Below, in pieces: positions 26,215 through 34,282 of a DNA stretch of 64,000 nucleotides; the stretch's first letter is position 1; each line of letters starts with the position of its first letter. The stretch comes from an uncultured Acetatifactor sp. (lineage in GTDB: Bacteria > Bacillota > Clostridia > Lachnospirales > Lachnospiraceae). Position numbers and translations under genes: made by a program. Location of the stretch: the NCBI GenBank assembly GCA_910584235.1, contig CAJTZD010000018.1, positions 11,415 through 75,414 on the forward strand. Reading direction: 5' to 3'. A model generated the notes under the pieces. That model worked only from the letters and a program-made list of their open reading frames with translations, was not told the origin of the DNA and did no database searches.

Positions 26215-26835
26215 ATGGATAAGAACGAAAAATGGCTGCAATGGGCAGTGGAATTACAGAGCCTGGCACAGGCGGGGCTTTTCTATGGAAAGGACGCTTT
26301 CGACAGGGAGCGCTATGAAAGGATTCGGGAAATAGCGGCGGAGATGGTTTCCCACCAGTCGGACATTCCCCTGGACAAAGTGAAGAACCTCTTCTGCGAC
26401 GAAATCGGATATCAGACGCCTAAAATCGACTGCCGCGCCGCAACTTTCCAGGAGGACAGGATTCTGCTGGTGCAGGAGAAGAACGGAACCTGGTCCCTGC
26501 CCGGGGGATGGGTGGACGTGAACGTGTCTGTAAAAGAGAATGTGCTGAAAGAGGTCAAAGAAGAGGCCGGCCTGGACGTAGCGGCTGATATGGTCATCGC
26601 GGTGCAGGACAGGGAAAAGCACAATCTGCCCATCTACGCCTACAAGGTGTGCAAAATTTTTGTGCTGTGCACCGTTATCGGCGGAGAGTTTCTCTCTAAC
26701 CTGGAAACCGTATGCAGCCGCTACTTCGGGATGGATGAGCTGCCAGTGCTGGCCACGGAAAAAAATAATGAGGAGCAGATACGGATGTGCTTTGAAGCGT
26801 ATCACTCGGAAAACTGGAAGACCCTTTTTGATTAG
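26215..26835 (+). CDS. NUDIX hydrolase with N-terminal NUDIX_N domain
   Basis: A 206-residue enzyme. Residues 1-65 are the helical N-terminal domain found in a Firmicutes NUDIX group (WAVELQSLAQAGLFYGKDAF). The Nudix box follows at about residues 96-120, beginning GGWVDVN and ending EVKEEAGLDV. Compared with GX5EX7REUXEEXGU, the first Glu is Val and the Arg is Lys, while the metal-binding EVKEE core is intact. It should hydrolyse a nucleoside-diphosphate derivative; ADP-ribose or NADH are candidates from relatives. Ribosome site AGGGAGGGC precedes the ATG. The flanking region downstream is a gene graveyard, but this gene appears intact. Confidence 0.88.
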   Translation: MDKNEKWLQWAVELQSLAQAGLFYGKDAFDRERYERIREIAAEMVSHQSDIPLDKVKNLFCDEIGYQTPKIDCRAATFQEDRILLVQEKNGTWSLPGGWVDVNVSVKENVLKEVKEEAGLDVAADMVIAVQDREKHNLPIYAYKVCKIFVLCTVIGGEFLSNLETVCSRYFGMDELPVLATEKNNEEQIRMCFEAYHSENWKTLFD

Positions 26836-26960
26836 GAATCCAGCGTTGCTTTCCCACCTTTACGCCCAAATCGATAAAATGACCGTTCCCGCAATGCCCT
26901 CCAGGCGGAAGATGGAAGATCTCTGTCCTCCTCTTTCTTTTGGAATGCTTTCGACTTCTC

Positions 26961-27885
26961 TTATACTCTCTTCCAATGTCCCCTTTTTGCGGAGCCCACT
27001 CTACTGATGATACCTTTCTCCTTAAGCCCCCCTGATTTTCTGTGAAACCGTTTTTCTGCTCACCATCAGCTTATCTGCTATCTCTATATATGTGGAGAAC
27101 GGATTCTCGTCCAGTATTTCAAGTATTTTTCTTTCATTTTCCGTTAGTTCACCATATATTTTATCAGTCACCTTTTCAGTCACCTTGGCACTTTGAAGCG
27201 CTTTGAATTTCACCATGATATCCTCGCCATGGACGATGTACTCCGGTTCCTCAGCACCTAAGCTTTTACAGGCATCGCAAATCTTTTGAATGCCGCGCCC
27301 CCAGCTCTCAATATATCCTGCCCGATAAAACACTCTGGCAATATCAGGGTTATACGGCTTTGATGTATGGGAGCCCAAAAGCGTCTCTGCCGTCCGCCAT
27401 TAAATCCAGTTTCTCTATCAGTTCTTCATTGGAAATGTCCAAATCCTCTTTCGTCATACGCCCGCTGCGAAGCGCTTCCCTCTTGAAAATATCGAAGCTC
27501 TCTTTATCCAGGTCAGAGACAGAGACATTGGATACCGTTGCCGCGTCCCACTTCATCCCTGTCTTCGCCATCAGGAAATTCGTGAGCGCGTTCCCTCTCA
27601 ACTGCTGTTTCGTACTTCCGCTGCGATAATGATATTCACCGTCACAATTCACAGGAAAAGCCCAGGGATTGACAACAATCTCTATATATTCTAAACCATT
27701 TTCCGACAACAAATTCACATCTGCCACAATACCAAGTTTATTCTGGATTTTATTAGGAATATCCTCCAGCAGCTTCCTGCTATCCCTTAAGCCTGTCACA
27801 GTTCCATCGTCTTTCTTCCCAATATATATTTTCCCGCCCTGTGCATTGGCAAAACCGCATATCCATTTGAGATATTCGTTGCTTC
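26961..27885 (-). pseudogene. Remnant of an AlbA_2/AAA_4 ATP-binding (RecG-like) protein
   Basis: Three broken pieces on the minus strand. The 5' end begins in mid-domain with NEYLKWICGFANAQGGKIYI just after an in-frame stop; it continues TGLRDSRKLLEDIPNKI and stops at 27350. The second piece (LGSHTSKPYNPDIARVFYRA, then GYIESWGRGIQKICDAC) resumes in another frame near 27375, so about 130 codons holding the ATP-binding section are missing. A run of six C at 27027-27032 causes a third shift; with one base removed the family tail GLKEKGIISRVGSAKRGHW is restored up to a stop at 26961. The winged-helix region (IEIADKLMVSRKTVSQKI) is preserved. Intact relatives are putative DNA-binding transcriptional regulators. 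Confidence 0.82.
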
Positions 27886-28148
27886 ATCCTCTGCATGCTC
27901 TGCGTGGGGTTCGCAGAGGAAGTAATTTTCCGCGGATTTCTTTTCCGGGCCATGGAAAAGGACAATGTAAAAACGGCGATTATCGTCTCCAGCGTCACTT
28001 TTGGCCTGGGGCATGTGCTGAACCTGGTGAACGGCAGCGGAATGAGGCAGGGCTGACCATAGAGAAATGTCTCGTCTTTGAGCTGGTGGTGTTTGTAATT
28101 ACCATTTCCTATTCCTTCATTCTCACAAAGACGCTCCCAAAAAGGTAA
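27881..28148 (+). pseudogene. Fragment of a CPBP-family (CAAX/Abi) intramembrane protease
   Basis: The plus-strand frame from 27881 reads CVGFAEEVIFRGFLFRAMEK, then IIVSSVTFGLGHVLNLVNG. These are the EExxxR glutamate motif and the first histidine motif of CPBP intramembrane metalloproteases. The frame stops at 28054-28056. A hydrophobic continuation in another frame (CLVFELVVFVITISYSFIL) runs to 28148. The N-terminal half is absent. The fragment abuts the AlbA_2 remnant on the opposite strand at about 27885, marking a recombination junction. Confidence 0.65.
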
Positions 28149-28172
28149 AAGAGCACGACAGGCGGCCGTAAA

Positions 28173-29777
28173 TCAAACGACCGCCTCCACCAAAACTTTA
28201 TCCCCTACTGCTATCTCATGGACTCCCACCTGCTTCTTTTTGTTGAAGTTGAAGCTCACCATGTACCCTTTTTTCAGCTGATAATAATCCAGATATTCGC
28301 ACAGCTGCACTTCCCCTCTTAAGTGGTATTCATTTCCGCGCCAAATTTTCAGTTCAATCACCGTCTGCTGCCCCTGGAAGTCGATGATCACATCCGTGCG
28401 CCGATGGTTCCTGGTTCTGGCCTCGATGTAATAATTACCCTTTCCGTTTATGACAGGGCGTACATAGAGCAGGAAAAGCCGCCTCCCGTCCTCCTCCGGG
28501 AATTTCTCCCCATAATCTCCAAAAAGCTCCGTGTAATGAGCCACAAACTTCCGGAGCAGCAGCTCCACGTCCAGCTGGCCATCCCTGATGAACTGATTCC
28601 TTTCTGCCAGCGCAATTTGCGGCATATCGCTATTTAGGCTCTCTTCGGCCAAAAAACCGTTATAGAGCCTGGTCTCAAATATCCGGTTGGCCACATACAG
28701 GAAGCCGTTTCGGACAATAGCGAATCCGAACATCACCGCCATCCGCATGCTCTCGTTGCCGGGAATGTTTTCAATGGGCTTCCCCAGAAGCAGAAGCCCT
28801 TTCAGCATCTGCTTCAGCTCGGGATAGTCGATCAGCTTATTGTCCATGGATTCAAACAGCGTGTTCTCTTCCGTGAGAAGCATCCGCACCGCTGCCAGGA
28901 AACCGTCTTTCGTCCAGGCGGCTTCCTTTGTGGGAAAGCTTTCGCTTCCGGCGATTTTTTCATCCATCAGCCTGCACAGACGCGACACCAGAAAGGGGTA
29001 GCCGGAGGTATAGGAGCGCAGCAGATCCGCCATCCCGGCAATGTCCATTCCCGTATGGGCATCGCCCTCATACTCCTCCAGCATCCCCGCAATGTCCGCC
29101 GCGGAAAAGCTCATATCCACGTCAAAATCCGCCGCTATGTTCCACGGACTATTCGTTTTCCGCGCATCTTCCGGCCTGATTTTCGCCTTTAAGCTTTTTA
29201 TGTCATAAAGCCCCGCCAGGATGACCGATTGAAAAGTAACAGTCCCCCTGGCCTCGCGTTCCAGATAAGAATTTCGCAGCTGAGCCAGAAAATCAAGGAA
29301 TACCTGATTATTAGACGCACTGTCCACCTCGTCTATCATCAGGACTATTGGTCTGACAGAAAGCTTACAGATACGATTCAGCTTCGCAAACAGTCCATAG
29401 AAAGCGTAAGAACCGTCCCTGCTTCGGCATATATTCCGCAAGGTTTCCATCTCCTGACTTAATTCCGCGATATCTGACTCCTCGTTTCTATCAAGTTCGT
29501 TCAGGAAACAGTCTGCAAACGAAAGGGCAAAACTGTTTTCACTTTCATATGTGGCAGTACCAAATTTCTGAAAATCGATGCTTACCACCAGATAATCCGT
29601 CTTCAAATATTCTTCCAGCGCATAGAGCAGCGTAGTTTTTCCGTACTGCCTGGCCCGATGGATGGTAAAATAAGCGCCCTCATCCACCATTTCTTTCACC
29701 TGGGCCAGCCGATCCGCCAGATTGACCATATAGTGCTTCCTCGGAACGCACAATCCGGTCACGTTAAACCGTTTTCC
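28173..29777 (-). CDS. AAA-ATPase-like protein with PD-(D/E)XK nuclease domain
   Basis: A 534-residue protein of the AAA_ATPase-like/PD-(D/E)XK class. An N-terminal GLCVPRKHYMVNLADRL box precedes the Walker A loop (ARQYGKTT, Lys48) and Walker B (IVLMIDEVDS). The conserved YTSGYPFLVSRLC segment lies mid-protein. The C-terminal domain shows RTDVIIDFQGQQTVIELKIW, the D...ExK nuclease core. The family occurs in many copies in gut Clostridia and Bacteroidetes; its function is unproven, and a nuclease or defence role is often suspected. The start at 29777 follows AGAGGGACACCGGAT. A deleted copy lies immediately upstream. Confidence 0.85.
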   Translation of the reverse strand, partial: GKRFNVTGLCVPRKHYMVNLADRLAQVKEMVDEGAYFTIHRARQYGKTTLLYALEEYLKTDYLVVSIDFQKFGTATYESENSFALSFADCFLNELDRNEESDIAELSQEMETLRNICRSRDGSYAFYGLFAKLNRICKLSVRPIVLMIDEVDSASNNQVFLDFLAQLRNSYLEREARGTVTFQSVILAGLYDIKSLKAKIRPEDARKTNSPWNIAADFDVDMSFSAADIAGMLEEYEGDAHTGMDIAGMADLLRSYTSGYPFLVSRLCRLMDEKIAGSESFPTKEAAWTKDGFLAAVRMLLTEENTLFESMDNKLIDYPELKQMLKGLLLLGKPIENIPGNESMRMAVMFGFAIVRNGFLYVANRIFETRLYNGFLAEESLNSDMPQIALAERNQFIRDGQLDVELLLRKFVAHYTELFGDYGEKFPEEDGRRLFLLYVRPVINGKGNYYIEARTRNHRRTDVIIDFQGQQTVIELKIWRGNEYHLRGEVQLCEYLDYYQLKKGYMVSFNFNKKKQVGVHEIAVGDKVLVEAVV

Positions 29778-29864
29778 CATATCCGGTGTCCCTCTTTCCA
29801 TTCCAGATTCTAGCAGATAAAATCCTCTGTCCTGATAAAAGTTTACCATATCGCCCTTAGAGCG

Positions 29865-30542
29865 TCAACGTCCGGCAAAAGGACTTTCATGAAAATATAG
29901 ACAATCATCTCCTCCATAAGCTATTGGCGGACGGAAAGGCCCAATTCGAAGCCGAGCAGCAGAAAATGCTGCTGAAAAGAGAAGTCCCCTGCCAGAGCAG
30001 CCACCAAATAGAAACCTACAGCCCGAAATACAGGGAGCAATCTTTGCCATGCTCTCAAACAAAGGCATGTTTTCCTTTAAAAAAATCGCTACCGCCTGCT
30101 CCACGCCTGTCTTTGACCAAAGCGCTGTCAAATCCTCACGCCCCTCTTCCCGGGGGAGTTCTTCACTGATGCACTTACAGATAGCGGAAACCAGCACCGG
30201 ATAACCTGACGTATATGCATATAAATCTTTTCTGCCGTCCGCCTCCGCCCGGGCAAGCTCCTCCAGCACAGCATTCGCAAAAACACGCACAAAAGACGCC
30301 TCGTCCGCAAAGTCCTCTGTACCCATCAGCTGGAAATCCAATGCCAGGACAATGTATTCCTCTTTCAGGTATCGCTCCAACGCATTCAGGGTTGTGGTCT
30401 TTCCGTACTGCCGTCCTCTGTTAACCACAAAATATTTCTTTTTGTCAACCAGTTCCGTTTTAATCTGTGCAAGTCTGTCATCAAGCCGCACCATATAATG
30501 CTCTTCCGGTCCGCATACCCCTTCTGTATTGAAATGTCTCAT
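29865..30542 (-). pseudogene. Internally deleted AAA-ATPase-like copy
   Basis: The frame starts MRHFNTEGVCGPEEHYMVRL after GGGGGAAAAG and keeps Walker A (GRQYGKTTTLN). After LEELARAEADGRKD it jumps to LYAYTSGYPVLVSAICKC, so the Walker B and sensor section of about 110 residues is missing. After ENMPLFESM it degenerates into unrelated sequence and ends at 29865, without the nuclease domain. It is parallel to the intact gene downstream and probably arose by tandem duplication followed by deletion. Confidence 0.8.
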
Positions 30543-30598
30543 TTTTCTTTTCCCCCAACATCCGCTCCGCCATGTATGTCGCTGCTGTCGGGCAGTTC

Positions 30599-31351
30599 TC
30601 ATTTCAAGAGCCCCGGAAGTTGCGCAAGCCCCTCTTTCGCAGGCCTCACAGGGAAATATTCCAGGCCGATGAAGCCCGTGTATCCCGCTTCGGAAATGGC
30701 CTGAAAGATACGGGAATAGGCCAGTTCCCCTGTGTCCAGTTCATGCCTGCCAGGACACCCTGCCGTATGAAAGTGCCCTATTTTTGAGATATTGGCCTGA
30801 ATGTTTCGGATGATGCTGCCCTCCGTAATCTGCTGGTGATAAATGTCAAAGAGCACCTTTACTCGGTCGCTGCCTGTCTCCTCTATGATGTCAAAGGCCT
30901 CCCTGGAAGAGGACAGATAATATCCCTTATGATCTACCGCCGTATTCAGAGGCTCCAAAAGCAGCAGCATGTCCGTGCCCTCCAGCAGTCCGGCCGCCTT
31001 TTTGACTCCCTGGCACAGGGCTCTGTGCTGCTCTTCGCGCGCATTTCCCGTGTCTGCGCCTACCTGGCTGATGAGTCTGCGGCATCCCAGCCGCTTTGCC
31101 GCTTCCATGCTCTCTTCCAGCCCTGCAAGGTAAGTATCGTGACAAGCGGGATCCACCAGGTCAGAAAACTTGGTGCACATGGCTGCCACCTCCAGGTGCA
31201 GCCTCTCCTTTTCGGATGCGATCTTTTCCATATCCTTGTCCCACCAGGACCAGAATTCAAACGCTCCGATGCCGGCTTCTTTCGTCTCCCGCATGCCCTC
31301 CAGAAAATCTCTTCCCTGATACAGTGCGTCAATACAGACAGAATAATTCAT
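30599..31351 (-). CDS. Hydroxypyruvate isomerase-like sugar isomerase/epimerase (TIM barrel)
   Basis: A 250-residue AP-endonuclease-2-type TIM barrel, close to the Hyi/xylose-isomerase-like class. Metal and catalytic glutamates appear in LLLEPLNTAVDHKGYYL and GFIGLEYFP. VLFDIYHQQI and HFHTAGCPGRHEL supply the Asp and His ligands. It should interconvert hydroxypyruvate with tartronate semialdehyde, or isomerise a small keto sugar. The start at 31351 follows GGGAGGCTGCATC. No other gene of glyoxylate or inositol metabolism is near, so the physiological substrate is open. Confidence 0.85.
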   Translation of the reverse strand: MNYSVCIDALYQGRDFLEGMRETKEAGIGAFEFWSWWDKDMEKIASEKERLHLEVAAMCTKFSDLVDPACHDTYLAGLEESMEAAKRLGCRRLISQVGADTGNAREEQHRALCQGVKKAAGLLEGTDMLLLLEPLNTAVDHKGYYLSSSREAFDIIEETGSDRVKVLFDIYHQQITEGSIIRNIQANISKIGHFHTAGCPGRHELDTGELAYSRIFQAISEAGYTGFIGLEYFPVRPAKEGLAQLPGLLK

Positions 31352-31401
31352 GATGCAGCCTCCCTTTCGTCCTATATGCTTCCCGCAGACCCGTTTTTAA
31401 C

Positions 31402-31425
31402 CAGTATGATTTTCTCTCCATACTG
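31402..31425. other. Inverted repeat upstream of the hyi-like gene
   Basis: CAGTATG and CATACTG are separated by 10 bases, about 50 bases before the isomerase start codon. The size and position fit an operator, but no regulator is identified. Confidence 0.35.
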
Positions 31426-31524
31426 CCTTTATAGTTGATATAGCATCCCGTTTTCTCATAGCTTTTAAAATCGCTTCTATCTCTTTCACTGATATCGTAG
31501 TGTTTTTCTGCATCTTTTTGAAAT

Positions 31525-31827
31525 TCATTGTACGGGATTACTTGCGGCCCCCCATACGTGTCCCAACTCATGAGCAGCCGCAAAAACTTGTTCGGCAACA
31601 GGCTTTGCAGTATTAATATATACAAAGTCCCCTAATCTGTCTTTAACAAAACGCTTCGTATGAAAACCACAGTTAATTTCATTCTCTATCGGATAATATA
31701 CGACAGTACAATGCTTTTCCAAAATTCCAAATATATCATCCCTAATTACCATATTATTCAAAACATAATCTCTTCTAACTTTTTCTATTGCTATTGGATT
31801 TTGTTCCATTATCTTTTCCCAATTCAT
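31525..31827 (-). pseudogene. Truncated ImmA/IrrE-type metallopeptidase
   Basis: The frame begins MNWEKIMEQNPIAIEKVRRD after GAGGTGG and runs about 90 residues to VFAAAHELGHVWG, the zinc-binding HExxH of ImmA/IrrE peptidases. It then ends within a few residues, so the third zinc ligand and the C-terminal half are missing. An open frame of unclear origin (YNEFQKDAEKHYDISERDRS) continues on the same strand to about 31350. It follows an XRE regulator gene, the normal pairing of ICE and prophage ImmR/ImmA modules. The region is AT-rich compared with its surroundings, suggesting transfer. Confidence 0.7.
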
Positions 31828-31837
31828 TTTCCACCTC

Positions 31838-31864
31838 AAAAAAGCTGTACTTTCGTACAGCTTT
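31838..31864 (-). terminator. Intrinsic terminator between XRE and ImmA/IrrE genes
   Basis: On the minus strand AAAGCTGTAC and GTACAGCTTT pair around a GAAA tetraloop and are followed by further T residues. It sits only 5 bases after the XRE stop codon and directly before the ribosome site of the peptidase gene. It could therefore act as an attenuator between the two. Confidence 0.8.
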
Positions 31865-31869
31865 CCTTT

Positions 31870-32193
31870 TTATACAACTTCTCTCAGTTCCACATATTCA
31901 TCCATCAAATCCAATATTCTATCCAAATTATCAGGATTACTAAACTCTTTCATATACTGCAACTCCGGCACCAAACTGTCCGGTTCATGATTCATCAATT
32001 CACTCTTTGTTGTTTTAAGAAGACTTGCCATCTTATCTAATTCAACTGGCGGAATTATAACCTTTCCTTCGATAACATTCCACACATCTTTCATCGAATA
32101 TCCCAAATGTTTGGCAAAGCTGTCAAGACTAATGTCAGCTTCCAGCATACGCGTACTGATGTTTACACCAAGCTTTCTTCCTACGTTAGCCAT
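31870..32193 (-). CDS. XRE-family transcriptional regulator
   Basis: A 107-residue protein with an N-terminal Cro/CI-like helix-turn-helix (residues 8-65). It is recognisable in ISTRMLEADISLDSFAKHLG and DVWNVIEGKVIIPPVELDKM. A short acidic C-terminal helix follows. Ribosome site AAGGAAG precedes the ATG at 32193. Such proteins repress their own promoter and are inactivated by the partner ImmA-type peptidase, which here is truncated. A perfect promoter with an inverted repeat over the -35 box lies upstream. Codon usage and AT content differ from flanking genes, in line with a mobile origin. Confidence 0.8.
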   Translation of the reverse strand: MANVGRKLGVNISTRMLEADISLDSFAKHLGYSMKDVWNVIEGKVIIPPVELDKMASLLKTTKSELMNHEPDSLVPELQYMKEFSNPDNLDRILDLMDEYVELREVV

Positions 32194-32257
32194 ATAACAT
32201 CTTCCTTATATAATCCTCACTACAAAACATCTTCGGCAAGATAATATACAACATAGA

Positions 32258-32286
32258 ATTATAGCATTAGGGTATTGACCCGTCAA
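32258..32286 (-). promoter_or_regulatory. Promoter and likely operator of the XRE gene
   Basis: On the minus strand, -35 TTGACG (32286-32281) and -10 TATAAT (32263-32258) have a 17-base spacer. TTGACCCGTCAA (32275-32286), an inverted repeat with 5-bp arms, covers the -35 box. It is a natural site for autorepression by the XRE protein. Confidence 0.75.
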
Positions 32287-32509
32287 TTACTTTCTTGCAT
32301 ATCTATGCTGATTTTCCGCTATTTTCCCACATTCATACCATACTATTATTTATATCATCTATTCTTCTATATTGTAAAACTTTTTAAACCTTTCATACAT
32401 TTATTTTTTCTATTACCATTATATTCATATGCCATCGTCTTTCTACCACTTTAGCCCTTTCCGGCATCATCCTGGCACCGCTCAGTTACATTTTCTCTCT
32501 TCCGAACGT
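32287..32509. other. AT-rich intergenic stretch
   Basis: No gene, ribosome site or repeat can be supported here. The left part is very AT-rich like the XRE/ImmA island; the composition returns to that of the flanks from about 32440. Confidence 0.6.
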
Positions 32510-32563
32510 AAAAAAGGGACTGGCGCAACATTGATTAGGAAATCAGGGATGCGACAGCCCTTT
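32510..32563 (-). terminator. Intrinsic terminator of the GH38-like/ROK/isomerase operon
   Basis: On the minus strand, 10 bases after the stop at 32573, AAAGGG-CTG-CGCA pairs with TGCG-CAG-CCCTTT past small bulges. An inner TGATT/AATCA stem is present and six T residues follow. Confidence 0.8.
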
Positions 32564-32572
32564 CATTACTCT

Positions 32573-34282
32573 CTACCGCACATACGCCCGCAATATCTTG
32601 CACTCCTCCCCCAGAGGCCGTATCGTAAAAGCCCCGATGGAAGCCGGAATGATAAAGGTCTCCGCGTAATGGACGGTAAATTCCGCAAAGGCCCCCTCAG
32701 GGGATGCGATAACCGCGCCCTGGCCGTCCACCACATTGCACATCTGGACGCTTCCCTCCCCGGTGAAAGTATGCTCCCCTTGCAGAGTGTCGCGCCTGGT
32801 CTCCAGGAATTCCTGCTCATGCAGGCCGGTGAATTCTTCGCAGAACCCCTCCTCTTCTTCCACAACATGCGCCCGGCGGACGAGATTGTCCCTTACCCAC
32901 CCGGTGGTGCGGTCCCACTGGATCACCTTTTCCCCATGCTGTAAATGCACCGGGCGGGGTCTTCCGTCCAGTCCCAGGCGGCCCCAGTCCCAGAGCTTAA
33001 AGGTGAAGATATAGGGGGTGGCGCTGATTTCCAGCACCATGCAGTTGCTGCCGGAACAGTGGATGGTGCCCGCGGGAATCAGGAAATGGTCATGCTTCTT
33101 CGCCGGCCACTGATTCACAAAGCGTCCTGCGTCAAAGGGCTTCCCGCCCTCCTGGGCCTCATGGAGCGCGGCCAGCATTTCCTCTTTGCAGACGCCCTCT
33201 TTCAGCCCCAGATAGACTACCGCGTCATCGTCGCAGTCCAGGATATAATAGCTCTCGTCCTGCGTATAGTGCATGCCGAAAGTGTTCTGGATATACTCCG
33301 TTAAAGGATGAACCTGGAGGGAGAGATTCTGTCCTCCCATGGTGTCCAGAAAGTCAAAGCGGATGGGGAACTCATCCCCGAAACGGCCGTGGACCCGATC
33401 TCCCAAAAGGGGGCGCGGGCGATAGAACACCACGTCCACCGCAGGGAATTCCATGCGCACCTCCCCGAAGCGCAAGAAGATGCTGTTCTCCTCCGGCACG
33501 CCGTCAAAAGCCCAGGCGAAATTCTTCGCGCCCCGGTCCAGGCCGCAGACCTCTTTCATCCACTGGCCTCCCCAGACCTCCGGGGCATAGTAGGGCACCA
33601 GTCTGAAAGGCTCCCTGGCCAGCCTGTCCAGCCCGGTGCGCACACCCTGGCCGCTTACCATTTTAGGACTTCCCGGAATCACCGTGTCCAGCGCGTAGTC
33701 CATGCGCTCAAACAGTTCTTTCTTCCGGCGGTCCGCCATGCGCCATTCCAGGAAAAAGCCCCTTTTGAACTTGCGCAGCTTCTCCTCACTCTCATTGTCC
33801 GTCTTCCAGTTCTTCATGCCCTGCGCAAAACGGCACTGAATCTCCCACCGGGGCATGTCAAAATAGAGCAGTGTCCCCCGATCCGTCACCAGAGACGCTC
33901 CGGTGCCGTACACAAGCACAGGGCCGTCGCAGGCTGCTATCTCCCGGCTCATGGCCTCCAGCTTTTCCTGCCTGTACACATCCTCCAGCCGCAGGGTGTT
34001 CATCACTCCGAACACCCTGTCCTCCGTGACGAAGTCTGCCGTCATCCGCTGATATTCCGCGTCCGATACCGCGCAGCTTTCCGCGTCAAACATGGCAAAG
34101 TCCAGTTTGCCCAGCTCCCTGACCAGCTCCTGCCTGTGAACCCCCGGATAGAATTCCGCCACCAAAATGCCGTCCCGCCCTGCCGCCTCCCGCAGCTTCC
34201 CGCGGATGCTCTCCCATCCCTCAATTGCCGGAAATCCCTCTATGCTTTTCTCCGGATATTTATCGAAATTCGTCTCTCTCAT
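32573..34282 (-). CDS. Class I mannose-6-phosphate isomerase, fused to an N-terminal kinase-like domain
   Basis: A 569-residue protein. The C-terminal 350 residues are a cupin-type phosphomannose isomerase with metal-ligand stretches SLQVHPLTEYIQ and the later LIPAGTIHCSG. It should convert mannose-6-phosphate to fructose-6-phosphate. Residues 1-210 form a separate domain (ILVAEFYPGVHRQELVREL, VLVYGTGASLV, MPRWEIQCRFAQGM) that recalls a uridine-kinase-like fold but has no P-loop. The same fusion is known in Lachnospiraceae; its purpose is unclear. The start overlaps the end of the ROK kinase gene by 23 bases. This places kinase and isomerase in one translationally linked pair for mannose catabolism. 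Confidence 0.82.
   Translation of the reverse strand: MRETNFDKYPEKSIEGFPAIEGWESIRGKLREAAGRDGILVAEFYPGVHRQELVRELGKLDFAMFDAESCAVSDAEYQRMTADFVTEDRVFGVMNTLRLEDVYRQEKLEAMSREIAACDGPVLVYGTGASLVTDRGTLLYFDMPRWEIQCRFAQGMKNWKTDNESEEKLRKFKRGFFLEWRMADRRKKELFERMDYALDTVIPGSPKMVSGQGVRTGLDRLAREPFRLVPYYAPEVWGGQWMKEVCGLDRGAKNFAWAFDGVPEENSIFLRFGEVRMEFPAVDVVFYRPRPLLGDRVHGRFGDEFPIRFDFLDTMGGQNLSLQVHPLTEYIQNTFGMHYTQDESYYILDCDDDAVVYLGLKEGVCKEEMLAALHEAQEGGKPFDAGRFVNQWPAKKHDHFLIPAGTIHCSGSNCMVLEISATPYIFTFKLWDWGRLGLDGRPRPVHLQHGEKVIQWDRTTGWVRDNLVRRAHVVEEEEGFCEEFTGLHEQEFLETRRDTLQGEHTFTGEGSVQMCNVVDGQGAVIASPEGAFAEFTVHYAETFIIPASIGAFTIRPLGEECKILRAYVR

Noticed and set aside
26500..26580. NUDIX box with missing first Glu as evidence of a dead enzyme
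   Set aside because: The metal-binding EVKEE core is intact, and from memory relatives with the same N-terminal domain vary at that position.
31329..31625. A separate 98-codon gene on the minus strand
   Set aside because: It overlaps the peptidase remnant in another frame, has no ribosome site and matches no family known to me. It is noted only as possible debris.
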